Origin: Rhodospirillales bacterium
Lineage (GTDB): Bacteria; Pseudomonadota; Alphaproteobacteria; Rhodospirillales; Defluviicoccaceae
NCBI GenBank assembly: GCA_016712595.1
Contig: JADJQT010000001.1
Span: 528,501-592,500, forward strand
Reading direction: 5' to 3'
Length of the DNA: 64,000 nt
Positions within the stretch are counted from its first letter, which is position 1. Each line of letters opens with the position of its first letter. The notes beneath the pieces are model-generated. The model did not search any database. It was not told the DNA's origin and saw only the letters and a list, made by a program, of their open reading frames with translations. The position numbers and the translations under genes were made by a program. Shown piece by piece: positions 1 through 9,207 of the stretch.

Positions 1-1725
1 GACGGACTCGCGCTGGCTGTCGGCGAAGGTCGGCTGAACGCCGACGCCGGCTTCGGGCCGGGCGAGACGACGGCAAAGATCGAAGCGACGGCTCTGCCCG
101 TTGGTTTGGCACGCCTGCTGTCCGACACCGCGCCGTCGAGCGGGAAGCTCGACCTGACCCTCGCTTTGGGCACGCAGGGCAAGGATACGACGGGCGATGC
201 GTCGATCCGACTGAGTGGGGTCGGCCTTGACACCGGTCATGAGCCAACGAAGATTGATGCCCGTTTCCGGGCTGTGCTCGGTGCCGGGGTGCTCACCGTC
301 GAAGGGAATGTCAATGGTCCACACGCGCCAACCCTGGCGCTGGCCGGGCGATTGCCGATCCGCCTTCCCGCCGGCGCGACCGCGCCGATTGTTGATCAAA
401 CAGCTCTCATCGACGGTAGCATGCGGGTTGATGGTGACGTTGGCGAGCTAACCTCGCTGCTCGCGCTTCCAGATCAGCGCATCGCCGGCTCTTTAAAGGG
501 TGATGTGCGGTTCGGCGGCAGCTTGGCTGCGCCGACGATTGACGGCGGGATCAACGTTGAGAACGGAACGTACGAAAATTTTGTCTCGGGGACGTTGTTA
601 CGGGACCTCGCGCTCCACCTGACCGCCCGTGATCCACGTACGCTCGACGTCAGCCTGACGGGCAGTGACGCCGGTAATGGACGGATCGCCGCGAAAGCCC
701 GCGCCGGGCTTACCGCAGACGGATCGCTTGATGTCACTGGCACGGCGCGGGCGCAAAATGCGACCCTCGTCCGCCGCGATGACGTGACGGCCACGACGAA
801 TGCAGATCTTACGTATTCGGCGACGGGCGAGACGGCTCGGCTCGCCGGCCGGATCGAGACCTCAACAATCGAGATACGGCTCCTTGATCGTCTTCCACCC
901 TCCGTCGTCATTTTGCCGGTCACCGAGATCGGTGGCCATGCCGCTGGCCCGCAAGGGCAGAATAGAGGCGGAGTGAAAGAGCAGGAAAAGCCCGCTTTTT
1001 CGGCCGCGCTCGATGTCGTGGTTTCGCTGCCCAGCCGGGTTTTCGTGCGCGGACGCGGGCTTGATTCCGAATGGTCAGGCGCGCTGACGGTCACAGGGAC
1101 GACGGACGAGCCTCAGATCCGCGGAACGATCGCGTTCGTGCGCGGCAGCTTCACCTTCGCCGGTAAGCGGTTCGTCTTCGATCGGGGAACGATCACATTC
1201 ACCGGCGGACAGCCGCCTGATCCGATTATCGATGCGGTCGCCAAGTATACCGCCTCGAACATAACCGCACAAATCGGCATCAGCGGCCTCGCTTCGCATC
1301 CGGAGATCTCGATTACCTCGCAGCCGCCGCTGCCGGAGAGCGAAATCCTGTCGCAGGTGCTGTTCAATAAAAGTTCGGCGAAGCTCGGGCCCGTCGAGGC
1401 GGTGCAGCTCGCCGCCGCCGTTGACAGTCTGGCTCGCGGCGAAAGCATGACCGACGATGCATTCAGCTTCGCTCGTACGCTGCTCGGGCTCGATACTCTG
1501 ACTGTGCAACCGAACTCCGATAATTCAGGCGGCTCAAGCGTGGCGGTCGGCCGATATGTGGGCGACCGCGTCTACATTGGTGCGGAACAGGGCATCGAGA
1601 GTGGTTCGCAGGCAGGCTCGGTCGAGGTCGAGATCCTGCCAGGGATAAGTATCGAAAGCGAGCTGCAGCAGAACACCACCGGTACCCAAGGCGCGTTCGG
1701 TCTTAAGTGGAAGTGGGATTATTGA
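1..1725 (+). CDS. tamB: TamB (translocation and assembly module), C-terminal part
   Basis: The reading frame is open from base 1, so the 5' part lies outside the window; 574 codons are visible. The protein is a long run of beta-rich segments ending in the DUF490/TamB C-terminal domain, with the conserved stretch FAGKRFVFDRGTITFTGG, then SQPPLPESEILSQVLFNKSS, and the terminal FGLKWKWDY. TamB is an inner-membrane-anchored, periplasm-spanning protein that works with the BamA-like TamA in outer-membrane assembly and lipid traffic. tamA would be expected just upstream, outside the window. The C-terminal family assignment is firm; the role is taken from the family. Confidence 0.9.
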   Translation, partial: DGLALAVGEGRLNADAGFGPGETTAKIEATALPVGLARLLSDTAPSSGKLDLTLALGTQGKDTTGDASIRLSGVGLDTGHEPTKIDARFRAVLGAGVLTVEGNVNGPHAPTLALAGRLPIRLPAGATAPIVDQTALIDGSMRVDGDVGELTSLLALPDQRIAGSLKGDVRFGGSLAAPTIDGGINVENGTYENFVSGTLLRDLALHLTARDPRTLDVSLTGSDAGNGRIAAKARAGLTADGSLDVTGTARAQNATLVRRDDVTATTNADLTYSATGETARLAGRIETSTIEIRLLDRLPPSVVILPVTEIGGHAAGPQGQNRGGVKEQEKPAFSAALDVVVSLPSRVFVRGRGLDSEWSGALTVTGTTDEPQIRGTIAFVRGSFTFAGKRFVFDRGTITFTGGQPPDPIIDAVAKYTASNITAQIGISGLASHPEISITSQPPLPESEILSQVLFNKSSAKLGPVEAVQLAAAVDSLARGESMTDDAFSFARTLLGLDTLTVQPNSDNSGGSSVAVGRYVGDRVYIGAEQGIESGSQAGSVEVEILPGISIESELQQNTTGTQGAFGLKWKWDY

Positions 1726-1913
1726 GCCGAACCGGCGGAGGGCTGCGCTGAGGCTCCCCGCCCGCCGCTGCCGGGTCGCGATGAAGCGAGAACAACCACG
1801 ATTGCTTTCTCCTGAAATGAGCCTGTCGCCGTGCGTTCGCCAACCGTAATCCACAACCTATAATGGCGATAAAATATTTTCTGTGCCCTCTTTACGCGAG
1901 CGCGACATTTGAT

Positions 1914-1938
1914 TAAAGTTGTGCTTGTGAATAGATGA
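1914..1938 (+). promoter_or_regulatory. Sigma-28-like flagellar class III promoter before chpT
   Basis: A perfect TAAAGTT element (1914-1920) is followed after 10 bases by ATAGATGA (1931-1938), which resembles the GCCGATAA minus-10 of FliA promoters with a spacer one base short. It ends about 30 bases before the chpT start and lies in an unusually AT-rich stretch. The motility genes downstream fit FliA control. Called by eye only. Confidence 0.35.
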
Positions 1939-1969
1939 ACACTTAATACGTGTGCTCAAGAGGGCCGCC

Positions 1970-2821
1970 ATGCTGATCAATGCATCCAGAGACTCCGCAT
2001 CGCATCGGACGGCAGCGCCACAGCGGATCACCTCGGCGGATGGCGTGGACTTGGCGCAATCGCCGGTACATCCGGTGCGGTTCACGCGCGGCGATGACGA
2101 GGACGAGTTGCGGATTGGTCAGCTGTTGTGTGCCCGACTCTGTCATGACCTCATTGGGCCGGCTTCGGCGATCAACGCAGGTGAAGAATTGATCGGCGAA
2201 GGCGACGGTACGGACGACGGCGAGGCGCGCGAATTAATTATCGACAGCGCTCGCCAGCTCACGGGGCGGCTGAAATTCTTCCGCATGATTTTTGGACAAG
2301 GAAGCCGCAACGACGTGGTGTTATCGACGGCCGAACTTCGCGCGCTGAGCGATGGCTTTCTCTATGGTGGCCGTGCGCAGGTCGAGTGGGCGGATGGCTT
2401 CAACGGAGCGGGCGACATCGCCCTTACGAACGATGGCTTGCGAATGCTGCTCTGTCTGGTTCTCCTCGCGGCCGACGCCCTGCCGCGTGGCGGCGGAGTG
2501 CGCGTCGAAGCCTTGCACAAAGGCCGGGAGATCAGCATTTCGCTGGTCGTCAGCGGTGCATCGGCAAGGCTGTCAAGCGACGTCGTCGATGCGCTGCAGG
2601 CAGCGGATGCCGCCGGGATTACCGCGCGGACGGTACATGCCTACTATCTATCGCGGCTAGCGGAACGATTGGACGCGTCTCTCGTCTTTCTCGCCCGCAC
2701 CCCTCACGAACTGCGCATCGATGTCCGCATTCCCAAAGAGGCGAGCAAACAGCGCTCGAGCGCCCGTCGGCTTGGTGAACACGAGGTGTCGCGCATCCAT
2801 GGCGCGTGCGTAAATATATGA
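1970..2821 (+). CDS. chpT: ChpT-like histidine phosphotransferase
   Basis: 283 residues. The motif LCARLCHDLIGPASAINAG carries the phospho-accepting His in the first helix of the four-helix dimerisation bundle, followed by a degenerate ATPase-like domain (DUF2328 family). In Caulobacter ChpT passes phosphate from CckA to CtrA and CpdR. The ATG at 1970 is preferred over an upstream in-frame GTG because AAGAGG lies about 7 bases before it. In alphaproteobacteria that use CtrA mainly for motility, chpT commonly sits at the head of the che cluster, as here, with ctrA five genes away. No cckA is seen in the window. Confidence 0.85.
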   Translation: MLINASRDSASHRTAAPQRITSADGVDLAQSPVHPVRFTRGDDEDELRIGQLLCARLCHDLIGPASAINAGEELIGEGDGTDDGEARELIIDSARQLTGRLKFFRMIFGQGSRNDVVLSTAELRALSDGFLYGGRAQVEWADGFNGAGDIALTNDGLRMLLCLVLLAADALPRGGGVRVEALHKGREISISLVVSGASARLSSDVVDALQAADAAGITARTVHAYYLSRLAERLDASLVFLARTPHELRIDVRIPKEASKQRSSARRLGEHEVSRIHGACVNI

Positions 2822-2920
2822 TCCGCTCATAAGTTGTAAACGGTCTCGTGCTACCTTGGCAGCGTGAACCGGCCGCGCGATGCGTGCCGATGGATGCCAC
2901 AGGATGAAGTCGAGCCGACC

Positions 2921-5647
2921 ATGGACGACCTGCTGCGCGAATTCTTGACCGAAACCTCCGAGAGTCTGGCTGTCCTCGACGCTGAACTGGTGCAGTTCGA
3001 GCATCAGCCGGACGACACCGCCACTCTTGGCAATATTTTCCGGCTGGTTCACACGATCAAGGGAACGTGTGGGTTTATCGGGTTACCGCGACTGGAATCA
3101 ATCGCCCATGCTGGCGAAAACGTGCTCGGCAAGTTCCGAGATGGCGTTCTACCGGTGACACCCAAGGCGGTGACGGCGATCTTGAAGTGCATCGATGCCA
3201 TCCGCGCTCTTCTGGCGACGCTCGAGGAAACGGGCGCGGAGCCCGCTGGCAATGATAGTGTCCTTCTCGCCGAGCTGAACGACATCGCATCCGGAGGGAC
3301 AGGTTCGGTTGAACCCGAGCCGAGTGCTTCAAAGGCGGCGCCTGCTCTTGCAGAAGCGGTGATTCCGGCTTCCGCTCTACCGGCAGGAGAGGCAGCATCA
3401 CCTACCCTTGCCGCGTCCGTCATCGGCGATACCGGCGCGACCCTTGCTGGCGAATTGACGGCCGAAGACGAATGCGCGGATGCGGTGAAGCCGCCGGTTC
3501 CCAGCAATCCACCAGCTCCGTCGAGCGCTCCCGTGGTTGAGGCGGCTGTCGGTGAGTCCGCGGGCACGACGGTCACGGCGACGAAGGCGGTTCCGGTCGC
3601 TCAGCAATCGATCCGGGTCTCGGTGGAAACGTTGGAATCGCTGATGAACCTGGTCAGCGAGCTGGTTCTGACGCGCAATCAGCTCCTGCAGATGGTTCGT
3701 GGCCAGTCGGATACCGGCTTTTCGGTACCCCTGCAGCGGTTGAGCCACATCACCAGCGAGCTGCAGGAAGGCGTGATGAAAACGCGCATGCAGCCGATCG
3801 GCAATGCCTGGTCGAAGCTGCCGCGTATCGTTCGCGACCTCGCGCATGAAACGGGCAAGAAGCTCGAGTTGCAGATGCATGGCGAGACGACCGAACTCGA
3901 TCGCCAGGTTCTGGAACTGGTCAAGGACCCGTTCACCCACATGGTGCGCAACGCGGCTGATCATGGGATCGAGACGCCTGAAGAGCGGCGAAAGGCGGGG
4001 AAACCCGAAACAGGAGTGATCCGTTTCTCCGCGCATCACGAGGGCGGTCACATCATCATCGAAGTCAGCGATGACGGTCGCGGCCTGAACCTTGAGCGAA
4101 TTCGCGCCAAGGCGCTGGAGAAGGGGCTCGTTCGCGAGGCCGATCTCGCGCAAATGTCTGATCAGCAGATCTATCAGTTCGTCTTTCAAGCGGGTTTCTC
4201 AACCGCAGACAAAGTGACGAGCGTTTCCGGCCGTGGTGTCGGGATGGACGTCCTGCGCACGAACATCGAAAAGATCGGCGGTAACATTGAGCTGACGTCG
4301 ACGCCGGGCAAAGGCTCGACGATCATCGTCAAAATCCCCCTCACCCTTGCCATCGTCTCGGCGCTGATCGTCGCCGCCGGAGGGCAGCGCTTCGCGTTGC
4401 CGCAGATTTGCGTCGTCGAACTCGTTCGGGTCAACGGCTCGGGCGAGACTCGCATCGAGACCATTCGCCAAACTCCGTTGCTTCGGCTACGCGACCGCTT
4501 GCTGCCGCTGATTGACCTTCGTGTCTTGCTGAACATCAAGAACGGCACGGCCGAATCTGTCCCGTCGATGGGTGAGATTTCCGACGCGTGCGTCGTCGTC
4601 ACTCAGGTCGGCCAGCTTCGGTTCGGGGTGATCGTGGATGAGGTGTTTGATACCGAAGAAATCGTCGTCAAGCCGGTCAACCCACTTCTGCGCGGCATTC
4701 GCTACTATGCCGGCAATACCATCCTTGGGGACGGCGGGGTCGTGATGATCCTCGATCCCAACGGCATCGCCCAGGCTATCGGCCAGCAGTCTTCCCAGAC
4801 GGAAGACGCGACATCCGAGGCGGAGCACGACGACGGCGCAAAATCACGCTTGCTCGTCTTCCGTGCTGGAGGTGAGGGCATGAAGGCCATCCCGCTCGAA
4901 CTCGTCGCCCGCCTGGAGGAGATCGACCTCGCAACCGTCGAACGTCCGCAGGATCGGCCGATGATACAGTATCGCGGTCATCTTATGCCGCTCGTCGCGT
5001 GTGATCCGAACTTCGCCTGGCCACGCGAAGGGAGGCGGCCGGTTCTCGTGTTTACCGACCGTGGCCGCTCAATGGGATTGATCGTCGAAGAGATTGTCGA
5101 TATCGCCGAGGAACGGCTGGTGATCGAGTTGGCGGCGCAGCGTGAGGCCTCGGTCGGAAGCATCGTTGTCAACGGGCGCGCGACCGAACTTGTGGACGCG
5201 GCACATTACCTGACCCAGGCTTTACCGGGCTGGTTCGAGAACAATCTTGCTCATCTCAGCGAGGTGAAACAATCCCCCAGGGTGCTGTTGGTCGAGGATA
5301 GCCCGTTCTTCCAGCGACTTCTAACCCCGTTCCTCGAGTCCCTCGGCTACACTGTGACAACCGCTGACGATGCTCAGCACGCACTCGCTCTGCGCGATCG
5401 TGGTGTCAAGTTCGAAGCGATCATCAGCGATATCGAAATGCCCGGAATGGACGGCTTCGAATTCGCGGAGACCGTCCGGCGCGAAGGGAACTGGTGTGAG
5501 ATGCCCCTGTTGGCGCTGTCGTCTCATGCCTCCGAGCGAGACCTTGCCCGGGGCCGAACGGCGGGGTTCACCGACTACATCGCCAAGTTCGATCGCGAAG
5601 GGTTGGTATCCAGTCTGCAAAAAACCTTGCGTACGGCACATGCGTGA
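2921..5647 (+). CDS. cheA: Hybrid chemotaxis histidine kinase CheA with two CheW-like domains and a receiver
   Basis: 908 residues from the ATG at 2921 (start MDDLLREFLTETSESL matches the family; upstream in-frame GTG and ATG codons exist). Domains: Hpt with phospho-His44 in RLVHTIKGTCGF; Ala/Pro-rich linker about 125-220 with no clear P2 domain; dimerisation helices about 224-285; ATPase with N-box HMVRNAADHGIE near 339, DDGRGL and GRGVGMDV; CheW-like P5 about 477-620; a second CheW-like domain about 640-780; and a C-terminal REC domain about 785-905 with acceptor Asp837 in ISDIEMPGMDG. It controls CheY and CheB phosphorylation at receptor arrays. No separate cheW follows it, so the extra CheW-like domain may serve as the coupling module; that is inference. 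Confidence 0.93.
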   Translation: MDDLLREFLTETSESLAVLDAELVQFEHQPDDTATLGNIFRLVHTIKGTCGFIGLPRLESIAHAGENVLGKFRDGVLPVTPKAVTAILKCIDAIRALLATLEETGAEPAGNDSVLLAELNDIASGGTGSVEPEPSASKAAPALAEAVIPASALPAGEAASPTLAASVIGDTGATLAGELTAEDECADAVKPPVPSNPPAPSSAPVVEAAVGESAGTTVTATKAVPVAQQSIRVSVETLESLMNLVSELVLTRNQLLQMVRGQSDTGFSVPLQRLSHITSELQEGVMKTRMQPIGNAWSKLPRIVRDLAHETGKKLELQMHGETTELDRQVLELVKDPFTHMVRNAADHGIETPEERRKAGKPETGVIRFSAHHEGGHIIIEVSDDGRGLNLERIRAKALEKGLVREADLAQMSDQQIYQFVFQAGFSTADKVTSVSGRGVGMDVLRTNIEKIGGNIELTSTPGKGSTIIVKIPLTLAIVSALIVAAGGQRFALPQICVVELVRVNGSGETRIETIRQTPLLRLRDRLLPLIDLRVLLNIKNGTAESVPSMGEISDACVVVTQVGQLRFGVIVDEVFDTEEIVVKPVNPLLRGIRYYAGNTILGDGGVVMILDPNGIAQAIGQQSSQTEDATSEAEHDDGAKSRLLVFRAGGEGMKAIPLELVARLEEIDLATVERPQDRPMIQYRGHLMPLVACDPNFAWPREGRRPVLVFTDRGRSMGLIVEEIVDIAEERLVIELAAQREASVGSIVVNGRATELVDAAHYLTQALPGWFENNLAHLSEVKQSPRVLLVEDSPFFQRLLTPFLESLGYTVTTADDAQHALALRDRGVKFEAIISDIEMPGMDGFEFAETVRREGNWCEMPLLALSSHASERDLARGRTAGFTDYIAKFDREGLVSSLQKTLRTAHA

Positions 5648-5739
5648 TCGCATCCGTCGACGCGCCAATCGGTCTGTACGGAAAAACCCATGCTTGAGCG
5701 GCGCAACATTCCGAAACTGATTAAGGATCGGAGCCTGTC

Positions 5740-6108
5740 ATGAAAACTTGTCTTGTCGTCGATGACTCGCGGGTCATTCGAATGGTCGCACGCAAAGTCC
5801 TTCAGGAATTGCAATTCGATGTAAAGGAAGCTGCGCATGGCCAAGAGGCTCTGACACGCTGCTGTGAAGAAATGCCTGACGCAATTCTGCTCGACTGGAA
5901 CATGCCGATCATGAGCGGGATCGAGTTCCTCGTCGCATTGCGTCGCATGTCAAACGGCGGCGATCCGATCGTCGTTTTCTGCACGACCGAAAGCGAGTTA
6001 TCGCGCATTCAGCAGGCGATCGAGCTTGGCGCGAACGAGTACATCATGAAGCCGTTCGATAGCGAGATCATTCAGCTCAAATTCGAGCAGCTCGGCCTGC
6101 TGGATTGA
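5740..6108 (+). CDS. cheY: Chemotaxis response regulator CheY
   Basis: 122 residues, a lone receiver domain. The acidic pair Asp8-Asp9, phospho-acceptor Asp52 in LLDWNMP and the conserved Lys104 in YIMKPF are all present. Phospho-CheY binds the flagellar switch. It lies between cheA and cheB, 92 bases after the cheA stop, in the slot where a cheW-cheY pair is often found. Confidence 0.93.
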   Translation: MKTCLVVDDSRVIRMVARKVLQELQFDVKEAAHGQEALTRCCEEMPDAILLDWNMPIMSGIEFLVALRRMSNGGDPIVVFCTTESELSRIQQAIELGANEYIMKPFDSEIIQLKFEQLGLLD

Positions 6109-6119
6109 GCGGAGACGAC

Positions 6120-7310
6120 ATGTTGAACGTTCGAGATAACGCAACCGCTGGGCGCGTGCACGAAACTGGCGGAAATCCCGTCCGGGTGATGGTCGCGGAT
6201 GACTCGGCGGTCGTTCGCGGGCTGATAACCCGGATGCTGGAGTCAGACCCCGAGGTCTGCGTTGTCGCTTCGGTAAGCAACGGCTCTCTTGCCGTCGAAC
6301 GGCTTTCGCGAAGCCGCGACATGGATGTCATCGTTCTCGATATCGAGATGCCGGTAATGGATGGGATCACGGCGCTCGGCAAGCTGATCGCGATCGATCC
6401 GACCATACAGGTCATAATGGCCTCGACCCTGACACAGCATAATGCACAGATCAGTATCCGCGCGCTCGATGCGGGTGCGGCGGACTATCTGCCGAAGCCC
6501 TCATCGCGCGAACTTGTTGGAGCGGCCGACTTTCGTCGCGAATTGTTATTGAAGGTCAAGACGCTGGGCGGAGTTCGCCGCAGGAGGCTGGCGCCGGCGA
6601 CCTCATCGACGACGCCAGTGGCGTCCGTGAGCGAGGTTTCGCGCCGCGTGACGCGTACACCAGCCGTGCCGACCGCGGCTGTTGCGCAGACCAAACTCTC
6701 GCTGCGTCCGACCGTTCGGAATCGCCCGGACGTAATCGCCATCGGCTGTTCTACCGGCGGGCCCCAGGCGCTCGCAGCCGTACTGAAGTCGATCAAGCCG
6801 GGCGATTTCGCGCAGCCTTTGCTGATTACCCAGCATATGCCGCCGACATTTACCACCATTCTCGCCGAACACCTGCAGCGGGTCAGCGGCCTTCCGTGCG
6901 CCGAGGCAAAGTCGGGCGAAACGCTCGAGGGCGGACGGCTCTATGTCGCACCCGGCGATTTTCACATGATCGTCGAGGGAGCGCCAGGCAACGCACGGTT
7001 GAAATTAACCCGTGAGCCGCCGGAGAACTTCTGCCGGCCGTCGGTCGATCCGATGCTGCGTAGTCTCGCGCGCTGTTACGGTAGCCGGGCGCTTGCCGTC
7101 ATTCTGACCGGAATGGGCGCGGACGGCCTCGCCGGTAGCCGCCAACTCGTCGAGTCCGGAGGTAACGTCGTCGCTCAAGATCAAGCCAGCAGCGTCGTCT
7201 GGGGAATGCCCGGAGCGGTCGCCAGTGCTGGGCTGTGTTGCGCGGTCGAACCCCTCGACCGCATCGCCGCGACGATGGTCGCGCTCGCCAAGGGAGCAGT
7301 CGTCCGATGA
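6120..7310 (+). CDS. cheB: Protein-glutamate methylesterase CheB
   Basis: 396 residues. An N-terminal receiver with acceptor Asp74 (IVLDIEMPVMDG) is joined by an Ala/Thr/Val-rich linker to the methylesterase domain with catalytic Ser211 (IGCSTGGPQ), His in ITQHMPPTF and Asp in ILTGMGADG. It demethylates and deamidates chemoreceptors for adaptation. The ATG at 6120 is chosen because GGAGA lies 5 bases upstream; an in-frame TTG overlapping the cheY stop is less likely. It overlaps cheR by 4 bases. Confidence 0.93.
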   Translation: MLNVRDNATAGRVHETGGNPVRVMVADDSAVVRGLITRMLESDPEVCVVASVSNGSLAVERLSRSRDMDVIVLDIEMPVMDGITALGKLIAIDPTIQVIMASTLTQHNAQISIRALDAGAADYLPKPSSRELVGAADFRRELLLKVKTLGGVRRRRLAPATSSTTPVASVSEVSRRVTRTPAVPTAAVAQTKLSLRPTVRNRPDVIAIGCSTGGPQALAAVLKSIKPGDFAQPLLITQHMPPTFTTILAEHLQRVSGLPCAEAKSGETLEGGRLYVAPGDFHMIVEGAPGNARLKLTREPPENFCRPSVDPMLRSLARCYGSRALAVILTGMGADGLAGSRQLVESGGNVVAQDQASSVVWGMPGAVASAGLCCAVEPLDRIAATMVALAKGAVVR

Positions 7311-8161
7311 CACCTGCGGATCTGGAGTTTCTTAGCACCCTCATCCGCCAGCGTGCGGGCATCGTGATCGGCACCGATAAGGCGTATCTACTCGAGAACC
7401 GGCTGTCACCCATAGTCGCGCAACGGAAACTGGCGAACATTTCGGCGCTGGTTGCGATCTTGCGCGCGGGCAGCGATCAAGGGCTCATTCGCGAAGTGGT
7501 CGAGGCGATGACGACCAATGAGACGCTGTTTTTTCGTGATACGCGCCCCTTCGAGCTGTTGCGGACGGATATTTTGCCCGCATTGATGGCCACGCGCGGC
7601 GGTAACCGCACATTACGCATCTGGAGCGCCGCCTGTTCGACCGGCCAGGAGCCGTATTCGATCGCCATGTTGCTCAAGGAAGAAGGAGCAAAGCTGGCGG
7701 ACTGGCGTATCAGCATTACCGCAACCGACCTTGCGCGGCCGGTTCTGACCAAGGCGCGGGCGGGAGTCTATTCGCAGTTCGAAGTCCAGCGCGGCCTCGC
7801 CATCCGTTTGCTTGTCAAGTACTTCAAGCAGATGGGCACACATTGGGAGATTGATCCGGCACTGCGTGCGATGATCGAATTCCGCGAACATAATATTATC
7901 CAGGATGCACCTCCCCAGAAGACGTTCGATATTATCTTCTGTCGTAATCTTCTAATCTATTTTGATCAGGCGCTGAAACGAAAGGTCCTGGATAAACTAG
8001 CGGAAGCAATGGCTCCGGACGCGGTTTTGTTTCTCGGCGGAGCTGAAAGCGTCATCGGTGTATCGGACGTGCTCGAACCGGTTCCCAGCCAGCGTGGTGT
8101 CTATCGTCGCAAAACCGCCGCCGCGGATCCGGTCCGCCAGGCTGCCGGTGCGCGCGGTTGA
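7307..8161 (+). CDS. cheR: Chemoreceptor glutamate methyltransferase CheR
   Basis: 284 residues starting in an ATGA overlap with the cheB stop, with AGGGAG about 10 bases upstream. An N-terminal helical domain contains MTTNETLFFRD; the SAM-binding methyltransferase domain contains RIWSAACSTGQEPYSIAM and DIIFCRNLLIYFD. It opposes CheB by methylating receptor glutamates. This is the last gene of the plus-strand che run and meets ctrA tail to tail. Confidence 0.93.
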   Translation: MTPADLEFLSTLIRQRAGIVIGTDKAYLLENRLSPIVAQRKLANISALVAILRAGSDQGLIREVVEAMTTNETLFFRDTRPFELLRTDILPALMATRGGNRTLRIWSAACSTGQEPYSIAMLLKEEGAKLADWRISITATDLARPVLTKARAGVYSQFEVQRGLAIRLLVKYFKQMGTHWEIDPALRAMIEFREHNIIQDAPPQKTFDIIFCRNLLIYFDQALKRKVLDKLAEAMAPDAVLFLGGAESVIGVSDVLEPVPSQRGVYRRKTAAADPVRQAAGARG

Positions 8162-8219
8162 TTTCCTGATCTGTGTGTATCTCTGATTGTATTCTGGTGG
8201 CCATAGCGTGCGTTGCTCC

Positions 8220-8248
8220 GGGGAGAGGAGGGCCTGCCGGCTCTCCCC
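8220..8248. terminator. Hairpin between convergent cheR and ctrA
   Basis: An 8-base arm GGGGAGAG (8220-8227) is exactly complementary to CTCTCCCC (8241-8248) across a 13-base loop. It lies in the 101-base gap between two convergent genes, where a bidirectional terminator is expected. No strong T-run follows on either strand, so the call rests on position and pairing. Confidence 0.45.
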
Positions 8249-8262
8249 TCCCGATCGAGCTA

Positions 8263-8976
8263 TCACGCAGCAACCGCCTCGGAAGCAAGGTCGCCATGCT
8301 GAGTGGGCTCCCGCAAGACATACCCACGGCCCCACACCGTCTCTATGTAATGCTCGCCGCGCGTCGCGGCAGCAAGCTTCTTGCGCAATTTGCAGATAAA
8401 CACGTCGACGATCTTCAATTCTGGCTCATCCAGTCCGCCATAGAGATGATTTAGGAACATCTCCTTGGTGAGTGTCGTACCTTTGCGCAAACTGAGTAGT
8501 TCGAGAATGCCATATTCTTTTCCGGTCAGGTGCAGCGGTAGATCGTCGACGGAAACGGTGCGCGCCGCGAGATTGACCGCAAGACGTCCGGTACGGATCT
8601 CCGAGTGTGCATGACCCTTGGAGCGGCGGACGATGGCCTGGATACGGGCGATTAGCTCACCCTTATCGAACGGCTTTGTTAAGTAGTCGTCGGCACCGGA
8701 CCCAAGGCAACGCACCTTGTTGTCCGCTTGCGTCAGGCCCGAAAGGATCAACACAGGCGTCGAGATCCGCGCCAGGCGCAACCGACGCAAAACTTCGGCG
8801 CCGTCCATGTCGGGCAGGACGAGGTCGAGCAGGACGATATCGTAGTCGTATAGCTTGGCGACCTCGAGTCCGTCCTCTCCGGATTCGGTAGAATCAACCA
8901 CCATGTTCTCGCTCTTGAGCATCAGTTGGATGCTGCGGGAGATCGTACGGTCGTCTTCGATGAGCAAAACACGCAT
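8263..8976 (-). CDS. ctrA: Response regulator CtrA
   Basis: 237 residues. Receiver with acceptor Asp51 (IVLLDLVLPDMDGAEVLRRL) and OmpR-type winged-helix domain with LTGKEYGILELLSLRKGTTL and VDVFICKLRKKL; the start MRVLLIEDD is that of the CtrA family. CtrA is a master transcription factor, essential in Caulobacter but mainly a motility regulator in many Rhodospirillales. Its position between chpT-che and fliI-fliJ fits a motility role. It is divergent from fliI across a 231-base AT-rich gap. Confidence 0.92.
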   Translation of the reverse strand: MRVLLIEDDRTISRSIQLMLKSENMVVDSTESGEDGLEVAKLYDYDIVLLDLVLPDMDGAEVLRRLRLARISTPVLILSGLTQADNKVRCLGSGADDYLTKPFDKGELIARIQAIVRRSKGHAHSEIRTGRLAVNLAARTVSVDDLPLHLTGKEYGILELLSLRKGTTLTKEMFLNHLYGGLDEPELKIVDVFICKLRKKLAAATRGEHYIETVWGRGYVLREPTQHGDLASEAVAA

Positions 8977-9207
8977 GATGTCGGCCCCGTATACACTTTT
9001 TAAGTGCCAATGTTCAGAAACGCTCCACCAAACATAGTATCAGTTCGGGGTATATGCAACGAAAAAGTTATAAATTTCAATTTTGCTACAATCTATACGA
9101 GTATCATAGATAATCTCATTAAATTTCAATCTGTTGCTGTCATTCATCGGCCCTTAACGCGCTTCGCGCCAGACTGAAGCTGCGATCGCGTTGATCGAAG
9201 GGAGCCA
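8977..9207. promoter_or_regulatory. ctrA-fliI divergent intergenic region
   Basis: 231 bases, strongly AT-rich between about 9040 and 9145, against a GC-rich background. It must hold the promoters of ctrA (minus) and fliI (plus). TTAA half-sites at 9000-9003, 9119-9122 and 9154-9157 could be CtrA half-sites, but I found no full TTAA-N7-TTAA box and no GANTC methylation site inside the gap. Confidence 0.4.

Noticed and set aside
2864..2920. Upstream GTG/ATG starts for cheA
   Set aside because: They lack a better ribosome site, and family members begin at MDDLLREFLTET, encoded from 2921.
9000..9157. CtrA boxes in the ctrA-fliI gap
   Set aside because: Only isolated TTAA half-sites were seen; none have the TTAA-N7-TTAA spacing, so I did not list them as CtrA sites.
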